DNA of 64,000 nt, from the NCBI GenBank assembly GCA_020002185.1, contig CM034531.1, positions 82,773,608 through 82,837,607 of the forward strand, read 5' to 3'. This DNA is from Paraescarpia echinospica (lineage: Eukaryota > Annelida > Polychaeta > Sabellida > Siboglinidae). How positions within the stretch are numbered: position 1 is the first letter of the stretch; every line of letters starts with the position of its first letter. Shown here in pieces: positions 11,991 through 64,000 of this stretch. Position numbers and translations under genes: made by a program. Under the pieces are notes generated by a model. The model was not told where the DNA came from. It did no database searches and saw only the letters and a list, made by a program, of their open reading frames with translations.

Positions 11991-12747
11991 TGTAGACGCC
12001 CAGATCAAATATAATAATAACTTGTGAGGTGCGGATTTACTACGGATTTATTAAATAGTTGAATTGAACAGTGTTGTTCAAAAACAAATAAAATTCAAAT
12101 GAAAATAAAATCGAATAGAATCGAATAGAATCGTCAAATCTGTAACGAAGATTAATACAGTTCAGATATGTGACCAACGTACGTGGAATAGTGATACATG
12201 TCTAAGATTTAAGCGCGGGGTGGCGCCACTGAGAACGACTAATATAATTATAAACATAAGTATTGTAGAAGTGCTCATAATAAATGACATCCAGTCTAAA
12301 GATTCAATACAATACTACTCGTAATCAACGAACTACATGTACATCACATAGCCTAACGATATAATTTACGGGTCGTTACAATATTATCATCTAAACTGAC
12401 ATCCAACGAAGCCATAACAGCATAGCCACAGGCCGTAGCCGGCGGAGGCCGCAACGACAGCAATGTAAACAAACACGCAATTTACGCAAAATAAACACAC
12501 AACTTATTCCAAAGTGCGCTACAAAACATCTAGAACATACAATTATTAACGCTATGATTATTAAAGTACCTGTAGCCTCTTGATCTGGCGCTAAATACAA
12601 CAATACGGCAGTAACTATAGCCGCTGTTTCAATATCGAAAAGCTGTCTAAAAATGCCCGGATGGACGCGCTCGCATCTGAGCCCGCTACGAAAGGTAATC
12701 AAACGAGTCACGTGACTCACGTGGGCAGCAGCATACATGCAGTTACA
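11991..12747 (-). repeat. BEL 5' LTR
   Basis: A 757-bp partner of 4597-5354, beginning TGTAGACGCCC and ending GCAGTTACA on the plus strand. It carries the same E-box/AP-1-like palindrome at 12705-12723. The sequence just inside it (toward gag) has a TATATA motif at 11961-11966. I could not match the bases after the LTR to a tRNA 3' end. Confidence 0.95.
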
Positions 12748-14745
12748 AGGGATGTGTCAATTTTATTTTTAAACATTCACCCTACTTGCACCAACACAAT
12801 CAGGAGATAATCTATTCCATTCATTTACAGTCCTTTGTGTGAATGAGAACGTTCTTATATATAATCTACACAGTTCCTTTACTAATGTAACTTCATGTCC
12901 TCTGGTCCTTTTATCTTTCTTAACTGAGAAAAAAACATTTCTATCAATATTTTCATAACCATTCAATATTTTAAACACCTCTATCTGATCTCCTCTCAAT
13001 CTCCTGGTCTCTAGTGTTGTTAAACAACATTTTTGTAGGCGTATTTCGTAACTAAGATCACTCAGTTTTGGTAATATTTTTGTTGCTCTCCTCTGTACTC
13101 TTTCTAGCATATCTATGTCCTTCCTGCGATATGGCCTCCACGCTTGAATACAATATTCTAAATGATGCCTAACTATGGTTTTGTATACCGGTATTATTAG
13201 CTCTTTCTCCTTATACGTTATGTTTTTAATTAATCCAAGGATTTGATTTCCATTTGAAGCGGCAATACCGCACTCCTCTGAAATCTTCATATCAGCACTA
13301 ATGGTTAACCCTAAGTCCTTTTCTTGTACAGTAGCACTTAGTACAGAACCTCCCATTGTATATTCTATATATTCGTTCCCATGTCAGGTGTGGAGACATT
13401 TACATTTCCCAAAACTGAACATCATTTGCCATTTTTCAGACCATTTTATCAACCTGTCAAGACCATCTTGTAAATGCTTTCTATCTTCATCACGTTTACT
13501 CCTTCTAAACAATTTTGTATCATCCGCAAATTTCAACACCTTGCTTGTTATACCATCGTCTAAATCGTTGATATATATATTATTAAGAATAATATAGGTC
13601 CCAGTACTGATCCCTGTGGTACCCCACTCAAAACTGATTTCCAGTTTGAAGCCTCCCCATCAACTACTACCCGTGTCTTCTGTCAATTAGCCATTTTTCT
13701 ATCCAGTTAATTAAACCATTTCCTATGCCATGGGCCTTTAGTGTAAGCAATAATCTTTGATGTAGCACTTTGTCGAAAGCTTTCTGAAAATCTAAGTAGA
13801 TGGTATCTACTGGTGATCCCTCGTCTACCCACTTAGTGATATCTTCCCAAAAATATAACATATTTGTTTAGCATAACCTCGCTTTTAGAAACCCATGTTG
13901 AGATGTGTTTAACAAGTTATGTTTAACAAGAAAATCCACCATGTGATCTTTAATTAGTCTCTCTAATAATTTGCAAATCACTGACGTTAAACTCACTGGT
14001 CTGTAGTTCTCTGACTTGTTTGTGGAACCTTTTTTAAATAACGGTATAATGTTTGTTTCTTTCCATTCTAAAGGAACCACTCCCTCTTCTAATGATAAGT
14101 TGAAAACTGTTGCAAGTGGTATGCTAATTTGTTTTACAATTTCCAGTAGTTGTTTGGGCGGAATCCCATCCACTCCAGGTGATTTATTATCCTTCATAGC
14201 CCTATTTTCCTTAGCTATCATTTCCGCGGTTACAATAAACTGTCCTAAATAGTCTGATTATGCCCCCTTGAACTTAGCCTCTGGTGCTGGCAGTGAAATA
14301 GTATCTTCCCTGGTAAACACTGGACTAAAATACTCAGTCAGGTCTTCTGCCATTAAGAATCCCTCTGATCTGATAGTGATATTATATTTCTAGCACTATC
14401 TTCTAGAGGACCGATCTTATCCTGAACTTTCTGTTTGCTCCGAACATATGCATAAAAACTGTTCCTGTCTTGTTTTATATTACAAGCAAATTTTTTTTCG
14501 TAGTTGCTCTTCGAATTTATAATTCCAGTTGTAGCTTGATTTATTGCTTCTTTATAAATGTTGTAGTCTTCGTCATTTCCAATACGTCTAAATGATTTCC
14601 ATATTGTTTGTTTGTACTTAATTTTCCTAATGGCTTCTTTCGATATGTGTTTCTTTCTGGACCGTTTCCCTTGTATTTTCAAGGGAACGAATTTACCGAT
14701 GATGCACTCTATTTCACTCTAAGATATTCCAGAGAAGGAATATCT
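12748..14745 (-). mobile_element. CR1-type LINE copy 2, main body
   Basis: A reverse transcriptase ORF2 in several frame pieces on the minus strand. 14353-14682 is the region upstream of the RT, with KQKVQDKIGPLEDSA. 13868-14221 has SPGVDGIPPKQLL and NYRPVSLTSVICKLLERL. 13667-13861 has DFQKAFDKVLHQRLL. 12769-13356 is the C-terminal thumb and tail. Stops and shifts between the pieces make it dead. The 3' end continues at 4465-4596 beyond the BEL element. The endonuclease domain is absent, so it is 5' truncated. Confidence 0.88.
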
Positions 14746-15221
14746 TAAAGAGTAGACATTGGCAAAATTGGTCCAAAATGGCTCATTTTGTTAGTTTTGA
14801 TAATTTTTCGACTTTCCCTGATACTGAATCTGATAATCATAATGTAGTTTCAGACAACAGCAAACTACATAAACATATAGTTTTATAAACGTAGGATTAT
14901 TAGAGAAACATTTGCTAGCTTTATATATATATATATATGTATATATTTGTGGCAATATCTGTGACTCTATACACGTATAGGCTCATGGTTTACAAGCAAA
15001 GAAAATCCAGCTCTTGTTGGATCCATGAACCTATAATTTATAAAAACGGAACACAAAACTAATTTGTTTTCACCTGGTATTATTGATGTTTCTTAGTTAT
15101 ATGTACCCATGTTTTTTTTCTTAATTGTTCCTCATTATTAGTCATATATTTACAACATTGTTGAAAGCTAAGACTGCCAGATTTAAACACATTGTTTTAT
15201 AATTACTTGTTGATATGCATA
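14746..15221. other. Non-coding, AT-rich
   Basis: Includes a short (TA)n near 14922-14938. No coding or element evidence. Confidence 0.4.
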
Positions 15222-15512
15222 GGCGGATGCAGGATGGGCCTGTGGGGCACGTGCCCCCTAGACCTCTGTAATATACCGTGCCCGTAGATCTTTTTGTATG
15301 GGCCCACGTGACCGTGCCCCTTAGACTGTTTGAAATGTGCCCCGGTTTATGTTACAACAAGATGAGATTTTCTCACCAGTCAAGCCGACACAGTGGAGAA
15401 GCTGAAGTTACGGTGGCGCAGTAGCGAAAAATTGTCTAAACCATTTGGTTCGACTGCCATTGGACGTTTTTGAGCACCCCTAGACTCAATTTCTGGATCC
15501 GCCCCTGACATG
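15222..15512. mobile_element. MITE-like element with GGCGGAT termini
   Basis: The left edge reads taggcggatgcagg and the right edge ctggatccgcccctg, which are inverted copies of each other with a mismatch. The inside is non-coding and carries gtgcccc blocks (gtgccccctag, cgtgcccctta). A relative with the same style of ends (ggcggttccg and gaaaccgcccctg) lies at 25902-26222. I cannot define target duplications with confidence. Confidence 0.5.
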
Positions 15513-17569
15513 TTCAGTCATTGTAGTTCCTATGTCTATTACATGAATGTGATAAAATATGATAATATGCATTCATCAAGGTGGTAGCTGACATAATAGT
15601 ATTGTCAGGAGTGTAATTTTTAGTGGGATTCTAAGTCGTGTTAATTAGACAGCAGCATTGGCATTGGTATATTTTGATATAAATTATCACCCTGCCATTA
15701 TAATTATAATACAATGAAAAATTTATAGTTTTGCCGCACTAGTAAGTGATATTTATTTGATACACTAATGTAGATGTTCAAAACTGACTCTAAATATATA
15801 TAAATCAGATAATTGAACAATTGTCTTCTATTACACAAATATCTTGTTTGAACCAATATGCATTGGCTTAATTTGTAGCATGCACATTTTTAAACAATCA
15901 CAGCATGTTAGATTTCAATCACATTTAATTTTAAAACATGACAAATATAATGTCAGGAGTGTAACGCATTTGGTGCCAATATACTATGTCAGTTCAAATG
16001 CTCAAGGTGTCAAGACAAAGTGTATAACAGGTTTTAAATTGTTTGTAGAAGTGTCCTTGTTCCCTGGAAGGCTCCATACCTGTTCAATATTGATTATAAC
16101 ATTGAACAGATACTAGAAAAATTATCTTCTGTTACACAAATAACATGTTTGAACCAATAGAAATTGGCTTCATTTGTGGTAGGCACATTTTAAATACACA
16201 TGATTTATACCATACCATCTTGGAAAACATCCAGTTTGTTTTATTTTAATCATATTTAAATTAAAAACTAGACAAGTATAATGTCAACAGTGTCAAGGAT
16301 TTGGTACCAATATCAATATGTCAATTCAAGTGTTTAATGTGTCAAGACAAATTATGCTACAGTGGTAAGCGCTATGTATGAAATAATTAAGATGTTAAAT
16401 GCTGATGTTAATTTATTATATGTCTTATTTTAATTGTATACATTTTAAAATATATGTTTTGTCCTCATAAAAATAAGATAATTTGAGAATTACCAAATGC
16501 ATACGACCAAACGTGGAAACACACTAAAGTATTAAGCGTATTTTATCATTGGAGAACAAACAAAAGGTGCTTAATATGATTTTATGATTTTGAAAGCAGG
16601 TAATCAATATTTCTCAAAGCTGATATTTTTGTTCAGTCATTGCCAATAAAACCTTGAGAAAGTAACAAACATTGAGTCAATATATTAAGTTTTGTTATTT
16701 TTGTAAACTAGAATGTGCATGAATCATGCAGGAATGAAGAATAAATTATTTATATAAGTAAAGTTGTCACCCCTTACGTCATACGTCACACTTGATAAGC
16801 CATTTTTTGCCCAGGCCATATCTGATACCAACATCATCCAGAACACGTGCTAGCCATACCCTAAAATCCAGGCAAATCTCAACCTCACTTGATTGCTTTA
16901 AGTGCAATTTTTCCTTAGAAATACATATCTCTATGGAATACTCGTTCAGCATCAGTTGTTGACGCTCCTAACTTGAATACATTTCAAACAGGACCTTTCT
17001 TATTTAAAGTTTTGATCTTGTCAGCCCAATTGCTGGTAAGGCATTTATTAAAGCGTTCATTTTTTAAATATGTAATATTTAATATGTGTATAGTACTATA
17101 CAGGATGCTATTTGGCTATCTTAATTTCCATTAATCTTGTGTTGGTCACCCCGACACGTAATTGTGAAATAATTGTATGACAGAGTGATACAGAATGTCA
17201 GTCATTTTCAGCTTGTACTTTATTTCAAAGTAAATATTGAGAACAAATAAACATGTTTCGTTAGTTGGTTCACCCCTCTTCATAAAATGTTTGTCTACAC
17301 ACACTACAATATTGTGAAAACTGTCTGCATACATTCAGCGACATATTTCTAGAATGCATTAATATCTTTATAATAACGGGAACACTAAGATAATATTACA
17401 TGTTCAATCAGACGAGATCTAAATCCAACAGGCTGAAATTGAAAAAGTAAATCTATGCACCCACGTACGTCAATGCTGTCGTTAATTTGTTAACGATTCT
17501 TTCATATCCAGTATTCGATGTTTTTATAAGAAGCGCACATTTGATGTATGTTGATCTCTCCACAAACAG
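15513..17569. other. Non-coding upstream of first recognised host exon
   Basis: AT-rich sequence apart from the tandem duplication annotated separately. I found no promoter or signal-peptide exon. The first recognised exon (17570) needs a preceding exon ending in phase 1, so the true gene start lies in this stretch unrecognised, or left of the window. Confidence 0.4.
15810..16365. repeat. Diverged tandem duplication of about 220-250 bp
   Basis: 15810-16030 and 16112-16365 share, in the same order, a ttgtcttctattacacaaat block, a ttgaaccaat...attggctt block, an agacaa(a/g)tataatgtca block, gtaccaatat, and a final tgtcaagacaaa block. Both units are non-coding and clearly diverged, so this is an old duplication. 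Confidence 0.7.
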
Positions 17570-59437
<41,868 letters not shown>

Positions 59438-59888
59438 GTAAGATGGCATCTATATAATCATACGATCCGTGTGGTAGCAAATTTCCTCCCATGTGCCGAT
59501 GTCCACTTGCCTCATTTGCTCATTTGATTAATTAGAGCATGGGTCTCTGCCGATCTAGTCCCTGTTCACGATTCTTGTATGTTGCCCCTCTGAGCTCAGA
59601 TTTCTTAGGATATTGGCGCCATAGAAGTTTATTATTACAATTATAATTATAATTATTATTAATACTGCTACTATTACTACTGCTGGTGCTGCTACAATTA
59701 CTACTACTACTAACTATGTAGAGACTATAGAAATGAACATACAGCGTTTGTTTATATGTACAGACTATAGAAATGAACATATGTTGGTTGTGATATAGGA
59801 AGTCAATTTACCTACAATTATTGTAAGTTACCGTTCGTCTATTGCTATCAAATTTGTTACACGCTACGCGAATTGCAGTCACTATAAG
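59438..59888. other. Intron start and probable 5' LTR of the next Gypsy element
   Basis: 59638-59715 is an (ATT/ACT)-rich simple stretch. agactatagaaatgaacat occurs twice (about 59720 and 59761). The LTR of the downstream Gypsy must end just before 59889, but I cannot set its left edge because the second LTR is outside the window. Confidence 0.4.
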
Positions 59889-59906
59889 TGGTGACCCTGA
59901 CGTGAT
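59889..59906 (+). promoter_or_regulatory. Primer-binding site, tRNA-Trp type
   Basis: TGGTGACCCTGACGTGAT is complementary, with one mismatch, to the tRNA-Trp 3' end (ATCACGTCGGGGTCACCA). It marks the boundary of the 5' LTR. Confidence 0.88.
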
Positions 59907-60123
59907 GTGTTAGAACAGTTGACTGTATATTTGCTCGCTCCAGTCGCGATTCAAACCACAAGAGTTTGAGTGCATATCTTTATAAATATATATATTTATC
60001 GATATGAAACGTTATAATTATTTTTAAATAACCAACGTGATGACGTCATGACGTTGACCAGAGTTCTCGCTCAAGCGCCTGTAATTCAAACAAACATTTC
60101 GAGCCAGGAGCGCCAGCAAGATT

Positions 60124-60495
60124 ATGTCGACATCGCAACCGAACATCTATGATGTCGGAGCGCCTACAAACGTCGTTCTCGCAACGCCCTTCGGCGAAAG
60201 GAAGAATTACGCAAACCGATTCGTCACGGTTAGAGATGAGGAGGATGCGCGCGAATCCGTGATTACACTACGTGATGGCACGGCTGAGGTACTGAAGAAG
60301 TTCGCGGATGTGGACGCGCAGGTTTTACTTCTTTTGAGCGCAGTAGAGGAGGGAAATCCCATAACGGCGCGCACTGCTGCTGACTACGTGGTGGACTCAG
60401 AAGAATACACCATAAAAGCTGAAGACGTCATATTCGGCGCCTCTCATCAACATGGTGACCGCAACACCAACGCCCACGGCGCAGAAAGGCTATAA
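60124..60495 (+). CDS. Extra upstream ORF overlapping gag, function unknown
   Basis: 123 codons from an ATG (MSTSQPNIYDVGAPTNVV), acidic, with no recognised domain. It overlaps the gag start by 44 bp in another frame. It may be a true small leader ORF of this element family, or an N-terminal gag extension displaced by a frameshift. Its length and clean ATG in GC-richer sequence than the surrounding intron make it worth noting. Confidence 0.5.
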   Translation: MSTSQPNIYDVGAPTNVVLATPFGERKNYANRFVTVRDEEDARESVITLRDGTAEVLKKFADVDAQVLLLLSAVEEGNPITARTAADYVVDSEEYTIKAEDVIFGASHQHGDRNTNAHGAERL

Positions 60496-61273
60496 AATCA
60501 CCTTTCGGCCTATAACACATGATGATTGTGGACTCTGGTTCATGCAGCTGGATGACGTTTTCGCAGCACAAGGCATCGTTTCGCAAGTCGCGAAATTCGC
60601 CGGCCTGACCACTCTTCTCACTGAAGAGGAGTCGTATGTCGTTCGCGACCTGACGATGCTAGACGATGCGCACCCGAGTGACTTTTTTGCAGAGGCCAAG
60701 CGGAAGTTCATGCAGCGTTATCAACTGACGGTTGATCAAAGAATCACTCGCGCGCTAGCTATGGGTGGCATAGGAGAAGACGAGAAGCCATCTCAGTGGA
60801 TGGCCCGGTTTCGCCACACGAGTGGAGAATGGAATCGAGAAGACATTGAGAGATGGGCCCTTCTACGTTGCCTACCACCATCCCTACGCACTACGCTTGA
60901 GCTGCCAACCCCTCAACTCTCGATGAACGAACTGCTTATCAAAGCTGATTCTCTGTATGCCACTCTACCTCCTGCGACGGTTTCCGCCATCGATGAGGTA
61001 CCACATGAACGGGCAGCAGCAGTCTACGCTGGTGACGTTCCTGCCGTCAACGCCGTACTCGTCAACCGTGCTGGGAAAAGAGGCGATTCGAAGCGCGAGA
61101 ACACCAAGTACAGCAATGCTTCAGGCAGCAGAGTCAAGGCGGGCCAACAGTGCTGGTACCACGCAAAGTTTGGTAACGAGGCGCGATGTTGCAGTGGTCC
61201 TCCGTGCCCACGATACAGCCCTCAATTGCCGAAAGGGCGCAAGTCGGCAGGAAACTTCAAGGGCGGTCAGTGA
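60452..61273 (+). CDS. Gypsy (CsRn1-type) gag
   Basis: 273 residues. Retroviral-like capsid pattern (FAGLTTLLTEEESYVVRDL, FFAEAKRKFMQRYQLT, PSQWMARFRH, WALLRCLPPSLRTTL) and a C-terminal CWYHAKFGNEARCC motif near residues 230-245 instead of a plain CCHC knuckle. This cysteine/histidine arrangement is typical of CsRn1 gag proteins. Confidence 0.87.
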   Translation: MVTATPTPTAQKGYKITFRPITHDDCGLWFMQLDDVFAAQGIVSQVAKFAGLTTLLTEEESYVVRDLTMLDDAHPSDFFAEAKRKFMQRYQLTVDQRITRALAMGGIGEDEKPSQWMARFRHTSGEWNREDIERWALLRCLPPSLRTTLELPTPQLSMNELLIKADSLYATLPPATVSAIDEVPHERAAAVYAGDVPAVNAVLVNRAGKRGDSKRENTKYSNASGSRVKAGQQCWYHAKFGNEARCCSGPPCPRYSPQLPKGRKSAGNFKGGQ

Positions 61274-61713
61274 TAGGCGTCGTGACTGACTCGCCCAAAC
61301 AACACAACATGCGACTCCTGTTTGCTGAAGCGTACCTGGTGGACTGCGGCTCAGCGGTGTCAGTTTTGCCGCCGACTCCAACTGAAAAAGCTCACCCCAA
61401 ACCCACCGGACACTGTCTCGTTTCAGCAAATGGACAATGTATCCGCACTTTCGGGCAACGCAGGGCGAACTTCAACTTCCTAGGCCATCGGTGCTCTCAT
61501 GACATGATAGTGGCTGACGTGATGCATCCCATCTTGGGTATGGACTTCTTCCAGAGTGGCGAGGGCAAACGCTTTCTGATCGATCCCCTGAGATGTTGCC
61601 TCACCGACCGAATCACTCGTGAGGAATTCGGGAAAAACACCGCCTTCGCATCGGGCTCCTCAGTGGTCCCGTCATTGGATCGCACCATCGACGATGAGGA
61701 CTATGAACATCTA
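61186..61713 (+). pseudogene. Gypsy protease region
   Basis: Retropepsin-like frame with active-site region YLVDCGSAVSVLPPTP, where DTG has become DCG, and the downstream HPILGMDFFQSGEGK strand with the conserved LG.DF. It overlaps gag. The TAA at 61714-61716 closes the frame before the RT, and a second stop (TAG) follows about 190 bases later in the same frame. Confidence 0.82.
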
Positions 61714-61716
61714 TAA

Positions 61717-61957
61717 TCTGAGTTCCCGGAAGTTGTTGACTCGAGTTTGTGCAGCGTTGTTACCATGACCACGCCACTGCACATCAACACCGAGGGTCCA
61801 GCGGTATACTCGCCATGTCGCAAACTACATGGAGAGAAGAAGCTACAGGTGGAGGCTCAACTCGTGCAGTGGGAGGCCGATAATGTCATTGAACGCTGTG
61901 AGTTAAACTAGGCATCACCGATACACGCGGTAAAGAAAGCAAATGGCTCATGGCATA
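61717..61957 (+). pseudogene. Gypsy protease-RT junction, broken
   Basis: The same frame after the TAA still encodes the expected linker and RT start (TPLHINTEGPAVYSPCRKL, SPIHAVKKANGSWHM), with an in-frame TAG near 61907. A shift around 61957 leads into the main RT frame. So at least two stops and one frameshift separate protease from RT. Confidence 0.8.
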
Positions 61958-64000
61958 TGCGGTGACTTTCGTCGTCTGAACACGATGACGAAATTGGACA
62001 GATATCCTCTTCCCGCGCTAGCGAGCTTCAATGAGCAGCTTGCAGGCTGCAACATCTTCAGCAAAATCGACTTGCGCCAAGCCTTTCAGCAAGTTCGTGT
62101 CGACGAGGCGTCCCAACTGAAAACGGCCATTATAACAACCATTGGTCTATTTAAATTCTTGCGGATGCCATACGGACTTAAAAATGCGGCTCAGTGTTTT
62201 CAGCGTAATGTCCACCAGCTTCTGGGCGACCTTCCATTTGCTTGTTTCATCTACATGGATGATATCATCATTGGCAGCAATGGGAAGGAGGATCACATTC
62301 GAGACTTGCGCAGCCTCTTCCAGCGACTTAAGGAAAAGGGTCTCCTTCTCAACAACAAGAAATGCCAACTGGGTCGGACGTCGCTCACGTTTCTCGGACA
62401 CTTCGTGGATTCCAGTGGAATTTCGATCCCAGCAAACCGAGTAGAAGTCATCAAGAAGTACCCAGTACCCAAGATACTCATAGACCTAGAGCGTTTTCTG
62501 GGCATCTGTGCTTTCTTCCATCGTTTTGTAAGACACGCGTCAGGAAAGATCGCACCGCTAGCCAAGCTCAAAAACATATCGAGGCAAAAGGCGTTCGACG
62601 AGACCTGGCTTCCGATTCACGATCAAGCATTTGCTTCCATTAAAGACGCGGTCGCGAACGCAACTCTACTTGTTCATCCGTTGCCGTCTTCTCCAACTGA
62701 AATCTGGTGTGACGCGTCGAACACAGCAATCGGCGCTGTTCTCATGCAATTCCAGCGTGGCATGTGGAAGCCACTGAGCTACTGGAGCAAGCAGCTGAAT
62801 AAAGCGCAGTGCGGCTATTCAGCCACCGACCGAGAACTCATAGCCGTGTCGTACGCAGTGGACAAGTTCCGGTCCTATCTGGAAGGCCAGCCGATTGTCG
62901 TCCGGACCGACCACCTTCCTCTCGTCGGCTCGCTGACAAAGAAGGCAGATACGGCGCTCCCGATTCCACGGCGACATCTGCTCAAGATCGCGCAGTTCAT
63001 TGATCAGCTGTACTACTTGAAGGGCGTGCGGAATGTCGTTGCTGACGCCTTGTCACGCATCACTTTACAGCCGAATAATGATGTCGCTATACATCACGAA
63101 TACACCGCTTCAGACAACAATTTGTTGGAGGATTCACTGCCTGACGAAGGGTCACCTCAAGCGTTGGCTGACGATGTGTTGGTCGACGATACGTTTTTGT
63201 CCCTGCTCCATAAGCAACGTGGCCTAATACGACGACAACTCAACGCACCGACGTTTGTTCCGGCAACGACACCGACGACGGTAGACAGTTCGGTAGCATG
63301 CTCTGATCCGAATCCCGTCAGGGATGACCCGACCATCGCTTCCGCCACATCAAGTGACAGCTGTGCTTCATCGGTCCGCGCATGCAACGCCATTTTCGCG
63401 CAGCAGCCGACGACCGTCGCTCAGTTACCGGCAGCTCAACAAATGCGCGATGAACAGGAACGTGATGTGTCGTTACAGAAGTGGATCAAGCACCACGGAA
63501 TGTCGTCGTCCAAGTTCATGCCTCGATTAGTGGAGTTCGAAAACGGGAAACATGTCACCGCCAACCATACGCGCGTTCTCGTTCCTACGTCCTTACAACG
63601 CGCCGTATTTGACAGTCTACACCGCTTATCACACCCAGGGGTCAAGGCTGGTATGGTGCTGATTACGCGGACCTACTGGTGGCATGGCATTGGGAAGGAC
63701 ATTACAAAATGGACAAGATCGTGCGAAGCCTGCCAGAAGGCTAAAGTTCACAATCACGCAAAGACATCTCTGGTGCGCTTGCCTGCACCAACTAAGCGCT
63801 TCAGTCACGTACAAGTAGATCTAGTCGGTCCACTGAATCCAGCATGCGAAGGGAAAAACACTCTCCTAACCGTGATTGACAGATGGACTGGCTGGCCAGA
63901 AGCTTTCCCGATGACGATGTATGGTGACGCTGCAAATTCGAAAGCTTGTGCGACAATGCTAGTGCGTCAGTGGATTGCCAGATGGGGAGTACCGGACGTC
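61958..64000 (+). CDS. Gypsy pol: RT, RNase H and integrase start (open to window end)
   Basis: An uninterrupted frame of 681 codons reaches base 64000. RT has DLRQAFQQVRVDE and catalytic YMDD at 62252-62263. RNase H has WCDASNTAIGAVLMQF, YSATDRELIAVSYAV and RTDHLPLVGSL. The integrase zinc-binding part has HRLSHPGVKAG then CEACQKAK, and the first catalytic aspartate is in VQVDLVGPL. The second and third integrase residues lie beyond the window. It is recently disabled only upstream, as this part has no lesion. Confidence 0.93.

Larger units (their letters stand above)
4597..12747 (-). mobile_element. BEL/Pao LTR retrotransposon, complete with two LTRs, defective coding region
   Basis: The element runs on the minus strand: LTR 11991-12747, leader with minisatellite, gag, protease, reverse transcriptase, RNase H, integrase, LTR 4597-5354. 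It is flanked by AGGTA (4592-4596) and AGGGA (12748-12752), a 5-bp target duplication with one mismatch, and sits in the 3' part of a CR1-type LINE. The LTRs differ by only about seven substitutions and three short indels by eye, so insertion was recent. Even so the coding region has at least three frameshifts and one in-frame TAG, so this copy is non-autonomous. A purine-rich tract (ggtgggag on the minus strand) abuts the 3' LTR, as expected for second-strand priming. Confidence 0.95.
59889..64000 (+). mobile_element. Gypsy LTR retrotransposon of the CsRn1 type, running off the window
   Basis: Primer site, leader with an extra ORF, gag with an unusual cysteine motif, protease, RT, RNase H and integrase start, all on the plus strand. 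The tRNA-Trp primer site and the CHCC-like gag motif (CWYHAKFGNEARCC, then PPC) are known traits of CsRn1-like Gypsy elements. The coding region has stops and a frameshift before the RT. Integrase end and 3' LTR lie beyond 64000. Confidence 0.88.

Noticed and set aside
11468..12008. Two long minus-strand frames of repeated RAVTSGG/LSLRAANTG peptides
   Set aside because: They are the translation of a 26-bp tandem repeat lying in a retroelement leader and running into an LTR. Any frame through such a repeat stays open, and no independent evidence of a protein exists.

Overview
This is metazoan nuclear DNA, AT-rich and intron-rich. It is dominated by one very large interrupted host gene on the plus strand and by many transposable elements, several of them nested. 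The element set (CR1-type LINEs, BEL/Pao, two Gypsy lineages, a Penelope-like element, MITEs, long CA/GT and GAGT microsatellites) and a host gene combining F-type lectin, EGF, REJ and polycystin modules suggest an invertebrate, probably marine (mollusc, other lophotrochozoan or invertebrate deuterostome). I cannot assign a species.

Host gene, about 17.6-59.4 kb, plus strand. Thirty exons can be chained with matching splice phases into one open frame of about 1,940 codons, and both ends are missing. The N-terminal part is two tandem blocks of EGF, F-lectin I, F-lectin II, EGF, EGF. Block 1 is at 17570-22793 and block 2 at 23813-27346, with its last EGF at 40808-40918. Then come a short linker exon (42280), a REJ region in nine exons (42973-54588), a GAIN/GPS-type cleavage region (55165-57240), the first membrane segment, a PLAT domain (57844-58121) and the start of the polycystin membrane region (58479-59437). 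The frame leaves the window unfinished.

Region by region. 1-4.5 kb: a 5'-truncated CR1-type LINE, a second LINE tail and no convincing host gene. 4.5-14.7 kb: a minus-strand CR1-type LINE split near its 3' end by a BEL/Pao element (4597-12747) with two nearly identical LTRs, a leader carrying a 26-bp minisatellite and several frame lesions in its coding region. 14.7-17.5 kb: non-coding, with a MITE and a diverged tandem duplication. 17.6-27.3 kb: lectin/EGF exons. 27.8-40.3 kb: a broken EGF exon, then an intron filled by a Gypsy element (29.7-35.5 kb) and a complex palindromic mosaic (35.8-40.3 kb) assembled from pieces found elsewhere in the window. 40.8-59.4 kb: the REJ-GPS-PLAT-membrane exons, with a CR1 LINE (44.9-46.5 kb), a MITE (47.1-47.8 kb), a Penelope-like element (48.4-50.4 kb), a decayed LINE (52.7-53.6 kb) and repeat-rich MITE-like units (54.7-56.7 kb) in their introns. 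59.9-64.0 kb: a second Gypsy element of the CsRn1 type, with a tRNA-Trp-type primer site, running off the window end.

Together the host exons describe a large cell-surface protein with repeated carbohydrate-binding-type domains outside, a self-cleaving juxtamembrane region and an 11-TM-type polycystin-1 membrane part. None of the four F-lectin domains keeps the full canonical fucose-binding motif.
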